DNA of 64,000 bases. Origin: Phellopilus nigrolimitatus (lineage: Eukaryota; Basidiomycota; Agaricomycetes; Hymenochaetales; Hymenochaetaceae). This document shows positions 49,181-59,593 of the stretch, one piece after another. The stretch lies in the NCBI GenBank assembly GCA_021029095.1, contig JAJOHG010000059.1:107203-171202 (forward strand), read 5' to 3'. The translations under genes were made by a program, and so were the position numbers. Within the stretch, counting starts at the first letter, position 1; each line of letters starts with the position of its first letter. Under the pieces are notes generated by a model. That model searched no databases and was not told the DNA's origin. It saw nothing but the letters and a program-made list of their open reading frames with translations.

Positions 49181-50010
49181 GCATCCTGGAGATCATGACA
49201 CTCCAGAACATTGTCATACTGCAAAACAAGGTCGATCTGATCAAGGAGGCACAGGCGCTCAAGCACCAGAAGAGTATCACTATGTTCGTGAAAGGTGCGT
49301 TTGGTGCCAACTGAGAAATAAAGGCTTCTGCTACAAAGCTGAGAGGGCTCTGCATGCAATACAGGCACCGTGGCGCGCCCATCGTGCCAATCTCCGCGCA
49401 ACTAAAATACAACATCGACACATTGAACGAGTACATCGTGAAGCGGATCCCGATCCTGGTGCGTGACTTCACGTCGTCGCTGCGGCTGATCGTCATCCGC
49501 TCGTTCAGCATGAACAAGCTAGGCGCGGAGGTCGACAAGCTGAGGGGCGGCGTTGCGGGCGGTTCGATACTCACGGGCATGCTCATGCTCGGCATGTGCG
49601 TCGAGATCATCGTCACGAAAGACATGCAAGGCCGTAACCGTCGCAGAGTACGTTCTCTAGAATCCAATTTTTATTTGCCTTCAGTGAACCTGCTGCAAGT
49701 TCAATTGACCCGACACTGTGCCACGCGGACAGGCTCATCGGGCAGGTGCTCGGCGCAGTGGGCAAACTGCCCCAAGTCCACATCGGTGTGTTGCTCCATC
49801 CTTTTCACATTTTCTTCCGTGCGCTTACGTGCGTCCGTCTGCATGCGCAGAGCTCAAGATCAGTTTGTTCCTCCTGCGGTATCTGTCGGGCATCAAGACC
49901 GAGGATAAGAAGATGGTGAAGGTGACGAAACTCGTGAAGAACGAGCTGCTGCTGATCAACATCGGCTCGACGTCGATTGGCGGGTGCGTACTCAGTGTGA
50001 AGGTGAACCT
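49156..50010 (+). pseudogene. Decayed fragment of translation factor eIF2 gamma (GCD11)
   Basis: DNA homologous to the middle and domain-2/3 parts of eIF2 gamma, in broken frames. Recognisable pieces in order: PQTSEH (about 49,168-49,185), EIMTLQNIVILQNKVDLIKE and [96 protein letters not shown], and [38 protein letters not shown]. Between FVKG and APIVPIS about seven bases are lost relative to the expected codons. Before DPTL the IGVGTK-type segment is missing and the frame changes. The GTPase P-loop and switch regions are absent. The copy is therefore non-functional as eIF2 gamma. It starts directly where the ATG13 sequence stops. Confidence 0.8.
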
Positions 50011-50134
50011 CGAGGTGCTCAAGTATCCCCTACCTGCGTTGGCACCTTCCGCACGTCGGATGCAGCATACACAGGAATACGGCGAGGCTGGAGGGCTCGG
50101 CGGGGGCGCAGACATGTTTGACCCGCCCCATTGA
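50011..50134 (+). other. Open frame after the eIF2-gamma fragment, origin unknown
   Basis: The last frame of the eIF2-gamma remnant runs on into APSARRMQHTQEYGEAGGLG and GGADMFDPPH before TGA. It does not look like eIF2 gamma and I do not recognise it. It may be a piece of a third gene or simply read-through. Confidence 0.3.
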
Positions 50135-51192
50135 GCAGTTCTATTTTCCATATCTTGATGTCGTATATATATGAATATAATTGAATATCTCAAAAATCCA
50201 AAAACAAGAGCCCGACAGCATGGTTACAGATGTCTAGATAGTCTCGGTGGATGTTGTCATTATGTGACAGGATGCTACGTTTTCGAGTCACTCGCAAAAA
50301 TGTTTTTTAAACGTTCATCGGCTATATTGCATGAACACTTGCGGCAGCGGCCGACTCACAGTTGCCGAAAGCCTCGTAAAATATCACCGAGCATGCTGCA
50401 TTCACGTGCCCCTGAAAAGGTTGCCCCGAGGCCATTTGGTCACATATATTAAAGACTCATTGGGAAATGGTATAAAAACATGGCCTATTTAAAAACGGTC
50501 AAACAATTGGCGTAATGGTCTTCATAAAAACTTCTCTAAGAGTCAAATTACGTTCTTATCATGACATTCAAACAGCGCAGCATCAATCTCTATTAAACAT
50601 TTTGTTCAAATTGCGGTGTACATGTAATACAGTATGGCATGTTCCATACTCGAACCCGGACGTGAATAAATGACATCCCTCGATGGCAGAGGGATCGCAG
50701 CAAGAAAAACTGCTCAACACAAGCGCATTATAGAAGAGCGAGCGAAAGCACGGAGCTTTAGAAAATCGGTGTCGGAAAAAAAAAAGGTCACGGGATTTGC
50801 CGACATAATCTATCGCGTCGCGATCGACGCGTACCGTGCGCGTCGATCTTCTTGCTTCACGTTCTCCACTTACCATCATGTCATAAAGCAGCTTTCTTCT
50901 CTAAAATTCAACTGGTGTTTCCTCCCTCACGAACCAACTGCACCGTAATGAAGAGATTTACAGTACACTCGAGGTTATCAACTTATCAGATAATGAGAAA
51001 GCCCAATGCTGGTCTCCATTGGAATCCCGCCTGGACTCACTCATCCCTCGTCTGCCTGAGACAGATTACGGCGGTGACTCCCTTTGCGTCCTATAAGAAG
51101 CCTACCCTCCCCCGAAACTGTCTCTCCCTTAACCTACTACCTTGTGCTGTAGATTCTGATTTTGCTACCCGCTTAATCCCCAATTTCTGACA
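50135..51192. other. Intergenic region without a recognised gene
   Basis: About 1.06 kb. Short open frames only. A TATAAG element at 51091-51096 lies about 100 bp upstream of the kinase ATG and may be its core promoter. No repeats of note were seen. Confidence 0.4.
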
Positions 51193-53676
51193 ATGTTCTG
51201 CCCCTCGAACAACCTGCTTCGTGCAACGAACATGTTCAGTGCTAAGGTATGCTCATTGCTCACGATCCTCTTTCATCGTTCTCACCACTCTCGAGCAGCC
51301 GGCGACGTTCGCGGAGGTCTCCACCCGCAGCGTCCTCAGCGGCCGACTCAACGACTACGCCCTGAAGAGCGTTCTCGGCAAAGGTGCCTTCGGTTCAGTC
51401 CTGCTAGCTGAGACGACCATCGATGGCGATTCTGGCCAAGTCGCCATCAAGGTCGTCCGTCGCTCGGGCGTGACCGATGTCTCACTTGTGACTATGATCC
51501 ATGAAGAGCAGAAGCTAATGAGATACTTTACTACTAACAACGGCTTAGGTTACTTTCCTCAGCTCATCGAATCCTTCTACGACGAGCACAACTACTACCT
51601 CGTCTCGGTGAGTACCGCCTGCTTCCCCTGTGTCTCACTTATGCTGACCGGTCTCGCTTCTCCAGGAGTACATCTCCGGCGGGACGCTGAGAGACGAGAT
51701 GAAGCGCTGTGGTGGCAGGCTTCCTCTGAGTCGTGTCAAGTTCATCATGGCACAATGCGTATGTCCTTTTCTTTCTCTCGTCGTCGGACTACTCATGTCT
51801 CACACGCTGTTCAGATGGTCATCGTCGGGTTTATGCACGAGCACGGAGTGATGCACCGTGACATCAAGCCTGAGAACATCCTCATCGACGCGGTCGGCAA
51901 CGTCGTTTTCACGGACCTCGGCCTTGCGCGTCGCTTCTGCTATGTGCTTGCGACCGATGTCGGCGTCATCGTTGATGGGCACGTCCGGACGTCGGTCAGC
52001 GGCTGCGGCACACCCGGATACATGGCACCGGAGGTGCTCCTTGGCGAAAGGTACTCCAAGCAAGTAGACATGTACTCGCTTGGATGCCTGATGTACGAGA
52101 TGGTTTTTGGCGTCGTGAGTAATCCATTCCTTTCTCCCGTATCGACGATTTTATTTACAAAGTATCTCTACAGCTTCCATTCCGGCAAAGGAACATGAAC
52201 GATCTCGCTTCCGCTGTCATCGAGGGCTCGTACAAACTTCCGGCTCATTGTAATGTAGACCTTATGACGCTCGACATGATATCGGGGGTAAGTCGCTTAT
52301 CTCGTTCTCCGCTAGTAGAGCTTACTGACGAGTCACTCGCAGCTCCTCGCGGCGAGGCCTTATTATCGACTCACAATAGAAGACGCGAAACGCCATGGGT
52401 ATTTCGCCGAGATGTACGTCCATCTTGCAGCCGTGCTTCACGAACCAGCTAGCTAACCTTTTTGTCGTTGCAGAAATTGGAATCTCATGGCGAATCACAA
52501 GTACGAGCTCCCTACCGAATGGGCCCCTCCCTTGCCGAGAATAGACAAGAGCAGAGCGATCAACAAGGATATGCTCGTCGACAGGTCGTTGGAGTTCCAG
52601 GAGCCGATATGCTGGCCGCACGATCTCCAATTCATCATGCTACCGCACAAGCCGACTAACAGACGGCCTGCTTCACCGCATCCCGAGGAAAGTCGCGTGG
52701 ATGTCGGTCGAAAGGTTATGACGTTGCTCGACAATGCGCGGAACCGCAGGGAGATCACGAACAGAATCGCCATCGAGCCACCGGCCGTGCGTGAAAGAAT
52801 GGACGATCGTGCAGCCAGACATGCTCAATTCTCCGAGTTCAAGCATTCGATACTGAGTGTCGGAGAAATCGTCCTTCCCGCCCGGAAAGTTCATCGCGCG
52901 GCCTACGTCGCCATCGAGCCTCCTCTAGCGCCGGAACACGAGTTTGGCCAGAACCTGAGGGATGCCATCGACAGAGTCATGGATGAACCGGTCGGAATGA
53001 ACTATTACGACCCGATCATTCTTACTAGCACGCCTGCCATCGACGTACCTGTCGTGGCCGTCGATGAGATGCACGGAATCAAACGTGTCCAATTCTCGCA
53101 GATGAATCGTTCGATGGTGCTTCCTTACCCGAGTATCGATCGCTCTGCTTATGACGCCATCACTTCCCCTCCGATGCCAGGCCGCGAGTTTGAACAAAAC
53201 TACATGGACTGCATCGACATCTCGCAACCGTCCTGGATGAATTACCTCAACCCCCCTACGCGCACGCCTGCCATCGACATTCCTGTCGGGGCTGAAAATG
53301 CGATGGGCGGACGCAGACATGCTCAGTACTCAGAGTTCGGTAGATCGATACTGAGCGTCGCGAGATCATGCTTCCTTCGCCGGATGCTTATCACGGCATT
53401 TCCTACGCCGCCATCGAGTCACCGCTAGCGCTGGAATACGGGATTTCTCAGTGGGACTTCTTCGGTCTGATTCCGCCATCGAATGTTTTGGCCGTTCCAG
53501 GATTTGTCAAATCCGGGGCAACGCTCCCACCGACGCCTGCTCCGAGGACACCGATGTCCGGGCTTTCGAGGACTCCCAACGTTGAACTCAAGGACGAATT
53601 TTCTCGATTCTCTGGACAATGGGTCGCTTGGACGAGGGCCGTGAGTGATGGCCGGCGGATGGACCTGACGGCGTGA
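51193..53676 (+). CDS. Serine/threonine kinase (AGC-like) with three degenerate C-terminal repeats; probable frameshift
   Basis: Starts MFCPSNNLLRATNMFSAK, then an intron leads to the kinase domain: YALKSVLGKGAFGSVLLAE (Gly loop), VAIKVVRR (Lys), EEQKLMRYF (Glu), VMHRDIKPENILID (catalytic loop), FTDLGLARR (DLG in place of DFG) and GCGTPGYMAPEVLL (APE). LLAARPYYRLTIEDAKRHGY closes the domain. All key residues except the DFG Phe are present, so it is probably active. The C-terminal half holds three diverged units of 75-90 residues (52769-53035, 53036-53269, 53270 on), each with an H/V-Q-F/Y-S-E/Q motif and a later A-I-x-x-P. After ILSV (53359) the frame hits a stop at 53426, but the +1 frame continues EIMLPSPDAYHGISYAAIES to a TGA at 53674-53676, as expected from unit 1. 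I annotate the longer form. Host role is unknown. Confidence 0.7.
52769..53500 (+). repeat. Three degenerate protein-level tandem repeats in the kinase gene
   Basis: Units begin AIEPPAVRERM, AIDVPVVAVDEM and AIDIPVGAENAM. Shared landmarks include HAQFSEFKHSILSVGEI, VQFSQMNRSMVLPYPSI and HAQYSEFGRSILSV; then YVAIEPPLAPEHEFGQN, YDAITSPPMPGREFEQN and YAAIESPLALEYGISQ; then MNYYDP and MNYLNP. Confidence 0.75.
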
Positions 53677-53936
53677 GGGGTGAGGGGAGGAGGAAGAGGA
53701 GGGGAGGGGGAGTGTAGAAGGGACTGAAGGGCGGGCTAAATGAGCCCTTAGGCGGCTCTGATTCTACAACATGGTACGTAGTCTCCGCGTCTACATGATT
53801 TCCATCTTACTGACTTATGTTATCGTAGTTTGCTTTTCCCGCGCGCTCACCGAATACCCATAATGGACGCTGACTCTCGCCTTTCGTTTTCTCTCTCTCT
53901 CACCTTGCTTCACACGTCTCATTTCCCTTGACCTCT

Positions 53937-53961
53937 TTTCTTCTTTTTCTTTCTTTTTCTT

Positions 53962-53995
<34 letters not shown>

Positions 53996-54063
53996 CTTTC
54001 CTTCCTTCCTTCCATCCTTTCTTTTTCTTTCTTCCTTTCTTTTTCTTTCCTTCTTTCTTTCCT

Positions 54064-54115
<52 letters not shown>

Positions 54116-54117
54116 TG
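53937..54117. repeat. CTTT/CCTT microsatellite
   Basis: Polypyrimidine tract of about 180 bp, imperfect at the left and a pure TTTC array of about 13 units from 54063 to 54117. Its complement reads as a Lys/Glu/Arg-rich open frame that is an artefact. Confidence 0.95.
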
Positions 54118-54487
54118 GTTATTGACTGCGTTCCAGGAGAGGAAGCAGTGTTCGGTGATGTGCGATGCAATTTGAAGCACGCAACACCGCAGTACGCACA
54201 GCCTAAGAGAGGGGCTTCAGCGTATGTGCTCTCGTCTTTGGGGAGACCTGCGTCTCCGATCGACGCCCAGGGAAGGTGAAGGCACGCGCCTTCTCTGTAC
54301 ACCGACCGGATATGCATCTTGAACCGAACGGCAAGACGCAGAAAATGCAAAATGCAAAACAAAAAAATGAAGAAAACAAATGAAAACCCGACAAAAAAAC
54401 TTGTTTCCGTTTCGCTTCCTGCTTCCCTTTCCCTAATTCTCTCTATTTTTTTTTCTCTTTTTCTTTTCGTAACTTCATTCTAACCCA

Positions 54488-54505
54488 GTCAGCTCAAGAG
54501 CTGAC
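54488..54505. repeat. Short perfect inverted repeat
   Basis: GTCAGCTC and GAGCTGAC around AA. Could form an 8-bp hairpin. No gene context. Confidence 0.6.
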
Positions 54506-55107
54506 ATTGGGGGTGCTGAAGGCACTCGACCCCCTTCGACAACATGATCGGAGTACGGACATCACGCCCAAATTAACCCAAGCTTTTTTCACTAGCAGAA
54601 AAACGATTTTCTACAATTTCTCCCGGGATGGGTGCAGGGATGCTGTGGAGACTCCCGCCACAGGCCCTGCACCCTTTCCCATTTTTGTGCGTTCATTCCC
54701 ACATTCTCGCCTTTTCCTCAGCTCATTGTGATTGTTTTATTTTTATTTTTATGTTCATTTTTCTGCTATGGTCGCCCATATCTTTCAACATTCATTTCCC
54801 GAGTCTCAACGGTCACCCACGCCTGAATGCATTCGGAACCCAGCCCGATTGGCGACACTCGAGATCGGCCAGACGAAATCGGGGAAGGGTCTGGTTCATT
54901 TGCGGACCGCGGAATAATTCTCGGTATCTTAGGCAAGTGCTTTCCTAGTACCCATGACGGACGGAATGCCGTACACTCATCCCCATAACTGTTTTTTTGA
55001 GACTCGGCGCAATGCCCTTCTGGACACAATTGAGCACATAGTGAGTTAGCTCTATCCCATCTTTGCGAACCTTCGTCAACCTAGGCACAAGTCTAGGAGA
55101 TAAACAA

Positions 55108-55170
55108 CAGGCTTGACTCGATGACAATCACAGCTCCGACTCCTCCCCGCAGGTCACCGATATCAACCCA
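55108..55170. repeat. Diverged repeat copy A
   Basis: Begins CAGGCTTGACTCGATGACAA and aligns by eye over about 63 bp with 55711-55774 (copy B), roughly three quarters identical. Same orientation. Confidence 0.55.
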
Positions 55171-55710
55171 GCCGGAGTTCGATTGTAAGTAGCATTGCAG
55201 TATTTTACTAATTCGGTGAATACCGTCCCGCTTTAGGCAAGTGTGGACCTACAACAACCTGCGTCACCTCGTGCTCTCATCCTCGGGTAGTTCCGTGTAC
55301 TCAAGTTCTATTCACATTATCGTCGTCGACTCGCTTCTCCTCATTCAGGCTGCATCCATCTTTCATCTTAGGTCAAGATTGTTCTCACAGCACTGTGCGT
55401 CTTGGACGTCTTGAACATCGACGAGTTCGAGGCTGCTGCGCAACCTGAGTACGTGACAGTAAGTTCTGTCAGTATCTGGCAAAGGAAGACCTTCTCACAT
55501 CGGTTCTTCTGAACCCCTATCTGACTGAATGGAAAGCGTCTTCGCGATGCTCCATCGACGCCCTGGCTTCTTATCGGGAAGCGCCAGCGGCAATGGGTGA
55601 TTGCAAGGCTCAAGTGACGATGCGTTGAGTTTCAGCGAGCGTTTGCGTTGTGCATTAGTCCTAATTCCCCAGATGGCTATGGTACCATTATAGGCCGTGA
55701 AGAAAAGCAG

Positions 55711-55774
55711 CAGGCTTAGGCTCGACGACAATTACAACTCGGACTCCCTCCTGCAGCTCGAAGATACCAGTTCA
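55711..55774. repeat. Diverged repeat copy B
   Basis: Begins CAGGCTTAGGCTCGACGACA; partner of 55108-55170. In one frame it reads LDDNYNSDSLLQLEDTSSV, so the pair may come from an old duplicated coding segment. Confidence 0.55.
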
Positions 55775-55934
55775 GTCCGAGCTACGTGACATAGCCTCAA
55801 CAGGCGATACTGCGAGCCGACTTGCGACTTGTCCTCAGGTCCCTTCGCCCTCTGCTGGAAATTTCTTCTTCTTGTTTATTGCCTAAGCTGGCGTCTCACT
55901 ACCACCACCAAGGAACACAGACACATGTGAAGCA

Positions 55935-55956
55935 CCCCCCCCCCCCCCCCCCCCCC
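55935..55956 (+). repeat. C22 homopolymer
   Basis: Run of 22 C between GCA and TTCTC. Long G/C runs are rare, unstable and often wrong in length in assemblies. Confidence 0.9.
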
Positions 55957-57603
55957 TTCTCTACTCTACACTGCCGTTGTCTGTGTCGTCTTGTGTCGTA
56001 CTGCCTACTCGTCAAAAATGCGTTTCTTCTGTTTCGTCATTGAACAGAGTCCAAGTCAATTTGCTCACCCTACTTCCCCTGCCGTCCTTTTCCGCTCCTT
56101 GTACCGTTCCACCTTAAGTGCCATTACTTCAGCGAGTGCCGCAGCTATATACAGGGAACATAAATTAGTTAATTCTGGCACCTTCCACCAACTAGAATTA
56201 GTCCCAGCTAATGAGATTCGGAACTACATAGACGTTCCACTAAGTGATATATCTAAAATCCGAGCCCGAGCTTTTAAGGGAGAATTGGAAGTCATAAGAA
56301 AATCGAAAGAAAAGTCGTGCATTGCGTAGAAAAGCGTTGCAAGATCCAAGCGTTTAGCATTTCGACCGATATATGTAATGTCCGAACGCGATGCCATATA
56401 ATAAGCTAAACTCTTCCAAACATTGAGAGATACACGTCTCAAAATTCTTAAGTTACAATCTGGGGGCAGGTCGGTTACTGTCTCTATTATCTTTAGTGAC
56501 GGATCTATTTGCACCTGGGGTTTGCCTATACGCCTAATGGGCTTTTTGCACTGGCTGCTGGCGCTTAAATGACTTGAAACCTGCTGATTGTTCCCATATG
56601 AATCAGAGTGTTGTTATTGACAACAGAAGTGGGCTTATAATTCACGTACCACTGTTCGTAAGCGGTAGAGAAGAAATGCTACCCATCTTCGAGGGTCCTC
56701 TTTGAGCGAGCCTAAGCGCAGCAGTAAGGGGAGAGCAGACGCAACGAGGATTTCTTTGCGAGCCAGACTCGAGACGAGCGTGGACAAGCAGAGAGACGAA
56801 GTAATTGCACGTCATAAGATGATTCATCCCTGGGTGTGTAACTAATATCACGATTTCGTGATAGGATTGACTGACTGATAGGCTAGATCGGAGAAGGCGG
56901 CAACTCTGAGCTAGTTTCCCACCTGTATTGCGGATCATCGGGACCATGGGCTCTGACGTATAGCGACTCTTGCAACGAGGAACTTTGGCAACCAATTTCG
57001 AGGTATGAATCCGAACACATGTTGACCAACTCTCTCTCTCTCTCGGCGTGTGAAGGAAACTCAAACTGAGCAGACGGTGCCTGTCTGAACGCCACGGTCA
57101 TCGCAATTGAGATAGCATATAGACAGGACATTCGGGATCAAACTCTCGGCAGAAAATCGACGCTGCGACGAAGCGGATTCGTGCGGGGCGAAGAGTCCCC
57201 TTGAAGCTAGCGGCATCAAAGGACTGCACGCCAGAAGCTGCGTGGACAATGATATATGATGAGATGCAAATCTGGCCTGTCGAGATCTCCCAGTTATACA
57301 ACGCTCATTGACAGTCACAGCCTTCAAGTCAGACCGAGATACGCAGGCAGAAGTCCAGAGACCAGCGTGCCAACCATCATGACCGCAGCAGACAGGAGGT
57401 GACCAGAAATATATAAAGTTGGAGCATCGCGGCCGTTGGCAGCGCGCCAGCCAAGTCATGATTGAGCGTAGAGAAGAGAATAAGTAGAAGACAGAGAGTG
57501 CCATTGAAGCGAGAAGCCGAACCGTCTTCGACACGAGGCCCCGTTCGCCTTCCAATCTGCTTTTTATTCTCTCCTCTTCGACCTCCATTTTCTCTCTCCC
57601 CGT

Positions 57604-58605
57604 ATGTCAGATTTTTCATCCCAGCTCCCCTCGTCCTCGCTGTCTGTCGAGTCTACGAAGCGCGCTGCAGATGTAGTCTCCACCTCGCGCGCCGACGCCA
57701 ACCGGTGAGTGCTTAATTTATAGCACTCCGTGCAGGGTAGCTGCGTCGTCGGCCGAAAGTCCAGGGCCACCGCCTCTACCCTCGACCACGACCACCAAAG
57801 TGCTCATCCCGTCTTTCCCTGCAGCAAACTGGAGTCGACAGCGCAGGCCGCCGTGGACTGGGGCGTCCAGCATGAATTCCAGATCAAGGACCTGGAGGTG
57901 CGTCTGAGCCTTCGTCGTGAAAAAAAAGAAGAGAACTGAGAGGCTGATTGCGTAAATATTGCTTTTTTCGAACGGGACGCCCAGGCGGAGCTCGCGGGCG
58001 CACTGAGCAACTCGCGCGCCGTGCACAGTCTCCTCGTCGAGGCGCTCGGCAGCATCGAGGTTCGTCCCCCTTCCGCATTTATGCCATTAGTTACTTATGA
58101 TCTCACCCACTGTGCGCAGGGCAACCGGCAGCGCGTCGACCGCGCACTCGTTCGACACATTCCACACATCTACCGCGAGCTGAGCGACTCCTTGGAGAGC
58201 CTCGGCATGCTGCAGACCCGTCTCCCAGAGATCCGCGAGCAGGTCCGCGCTATCCGCAGCGCATACGACTCGGGGCGCCTCAAGGTCAGCAGCCGCTCCT
58301 TCTCCCTTCCGCTTCTTTTCTGCTTTTTCTGCTATATGCGCGCGGGTCGCTGACGCTCTTGGCCCCTCCGCCAGGCCCAGGACCTCGTCACCGAGCTCGA
58401 GTGGAAGCACGCGCCCGCGCAGGACAAGCTCCTGCGCATCGTCTTCACGCGCGCCGCGCCCGTCGCGGCCCGCGAGGTCGCCCTGCTCCGGCTCGTGTTC
58501 GCGCTTCTATTTGTCTTCCTCGCGTGGCAGCTCGTCGGCGCTGTGGACGGCGCGTACCGTGCGTATCGGCACCGCCTTGTCTGGGGGGACAAGCTCATTT
58601 CGTAG
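57604..58605 (+). CDS. Coiled-coil protein with C-terminal membrane segment (tail-anchored type), unknown function
   Basis: Not recognised. MSDFSSQLPSSSLSVESTKR starts a Ser-rich head. An intron (about 57,703-57,825) joins ADANR to KLESTAQAAVDWGVQHEFQI, and further introns link KDLE to AELAGALSNSRAVHSLLVEA, LGSIE to GNRQRVDRALVRHIPHIYRE, and SGRLK to AQDLVTELEWKHAPAQDKLL. The body is helical and probably coiled coil. Near the end AREVALLRLVFALLFVFLAW is a strong membrane span, followed by a short basic tail (VDGAYRAYRHRLVWGDKLIS), stop at 58603-58605. One C-terminal span with a long cytosolic helix is the layout of a tail-anchored tether or SNARE-like protein, but no SNARE zero-layer motif was seen. 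About 213 residues. Confidence 0.7.
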
Positions 58606-59593
58606 GGCCCGCCCGTACACCCGTCCGGCAACCTCCCTCCATTCCTCTCTTTTTCGCTGAACGCGAATCAACCGCTTTTCACCTCTTTCCTAGACGTTCT
58701 TCCATTCTCTCTGGAGCATCTTTCGACTTCGTCCTTTCAAATTCGTATTGGTAATATATTCATTTACGCCATTCACCTATTGGGAGCCTGCACCGCCTCT
58801 TGCCTATATATCTCATACATTTCCCCCTTTCTTCTCGGTGTAATATTAGACCTCCTCTGCTGTCCCGCTCTCCACTTCTAGTACTCGCTCATGCTCTCAC
58901 TCGCCACCAGCTGTACCAATAGCGTTATGCTTTCCCTCATAGTCGACACACTCGACCTTCGGCGTACATAGCAGACTTGTTAGATATATCACTCGTCTCT
59001 GGATTTCTCATCCTTATATTCTTCGATACCTCTGTGGGATTACTAGTACGTCTCCGCACTGCTACGATACGAAAGAAGCTAGACAAATGCATTAGGAGCG
59101 TTCGACGTCATCAGGAAGAAAGAAGACTGCGGCAGTGGTAAAGTCTAGGGGGAACATTGCACATGAGGAGAGTCAGGGGACCAAAGGAAAAGAAAAGAGA
59201 GAAACTAAACGAAGGATTACAAAATACCATACAACGAAAAAGAACAAAATCCGGTATTGGAGGGAGAAGAGTTTGGAAAATCTTTTAAAAATTAAGCCTT
59301 AAAAAACAGACTTTTAGACACGGGTATGAGGGTGGGGGGCGACGTCGATGCGTGTCTGAGATGTCAGGGTGGTTGCAGGAGTGCAGGAACAAAGGGAATG
59401 CAGTGAAGGGCACGAGTTAATACATGCAGGATATGTACGATGCGATGGCAGAAATTAGACATAGTATACAGAACAGAAAAAGAGAGTTGTGAGTGAGTGG
59501 GACTTCTTGACGGTGATGATCTCGTAGGAAAATTGAAGGCAGTAGGAAGGCAGTCAATAGTCAGAGGGCGATGAGATGACGGGTCGGCAGCGA
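58606..59593. other. Convergent intergenic region
   Basis: About 990 bp between the 3' ends of the tail-anchored protein gene and the kinase gene. It holds both 3' UTRs. No gene or repeat recognised; it is far less GC-rich than the kinase gene beside it. Confidence 0.45.

Larger units (their letters stand above)
53677..57603. other. Gene-poor region of about 3.9 kb with simple repeats
   Basis: No gene I can support. Contains a G-rich stretch just after the kinase (about 53,676-53,712), a CTTT-type microsatellite (53,937-54,117), a C22 tract (55,935-55,956), and two diverged copies of a 63-bp segment. Open frames of 100-175 codons exist but lack family features. Fragments such as VKIVLTALCVLDVLNIDEFE near 55,373 read like coding sequence and may be remnants of a decayed gene. 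Confidence 0.5.

Noticed and set aside
50640..50665. GGGTTCGAGTA, possible tRNA B box on the minus strand
   Set aside because: The CC that should follow is absent and no acceptor stem or A box could be found.
53815..54180. Lys/Glu/Arg-rich minus-strand open frame
   Set aside because: Translation of the CTTT microsatellite, not a protein gene.
55991..56329. 112-codon plus-strand frame in the gene-poor region
   Set aside because: Does not begin with ATG at its stated start, shows no family features, and has no splice context.
57061..57588. 175-codon ATG-initiated open frame on the minus strand, 15 bp from the tail-anchored protein gene
   Set aside because: No family features, Cys/Ser-rich irregular composition, and it occupies what should be the promoter and leader of the plus-strand gene.
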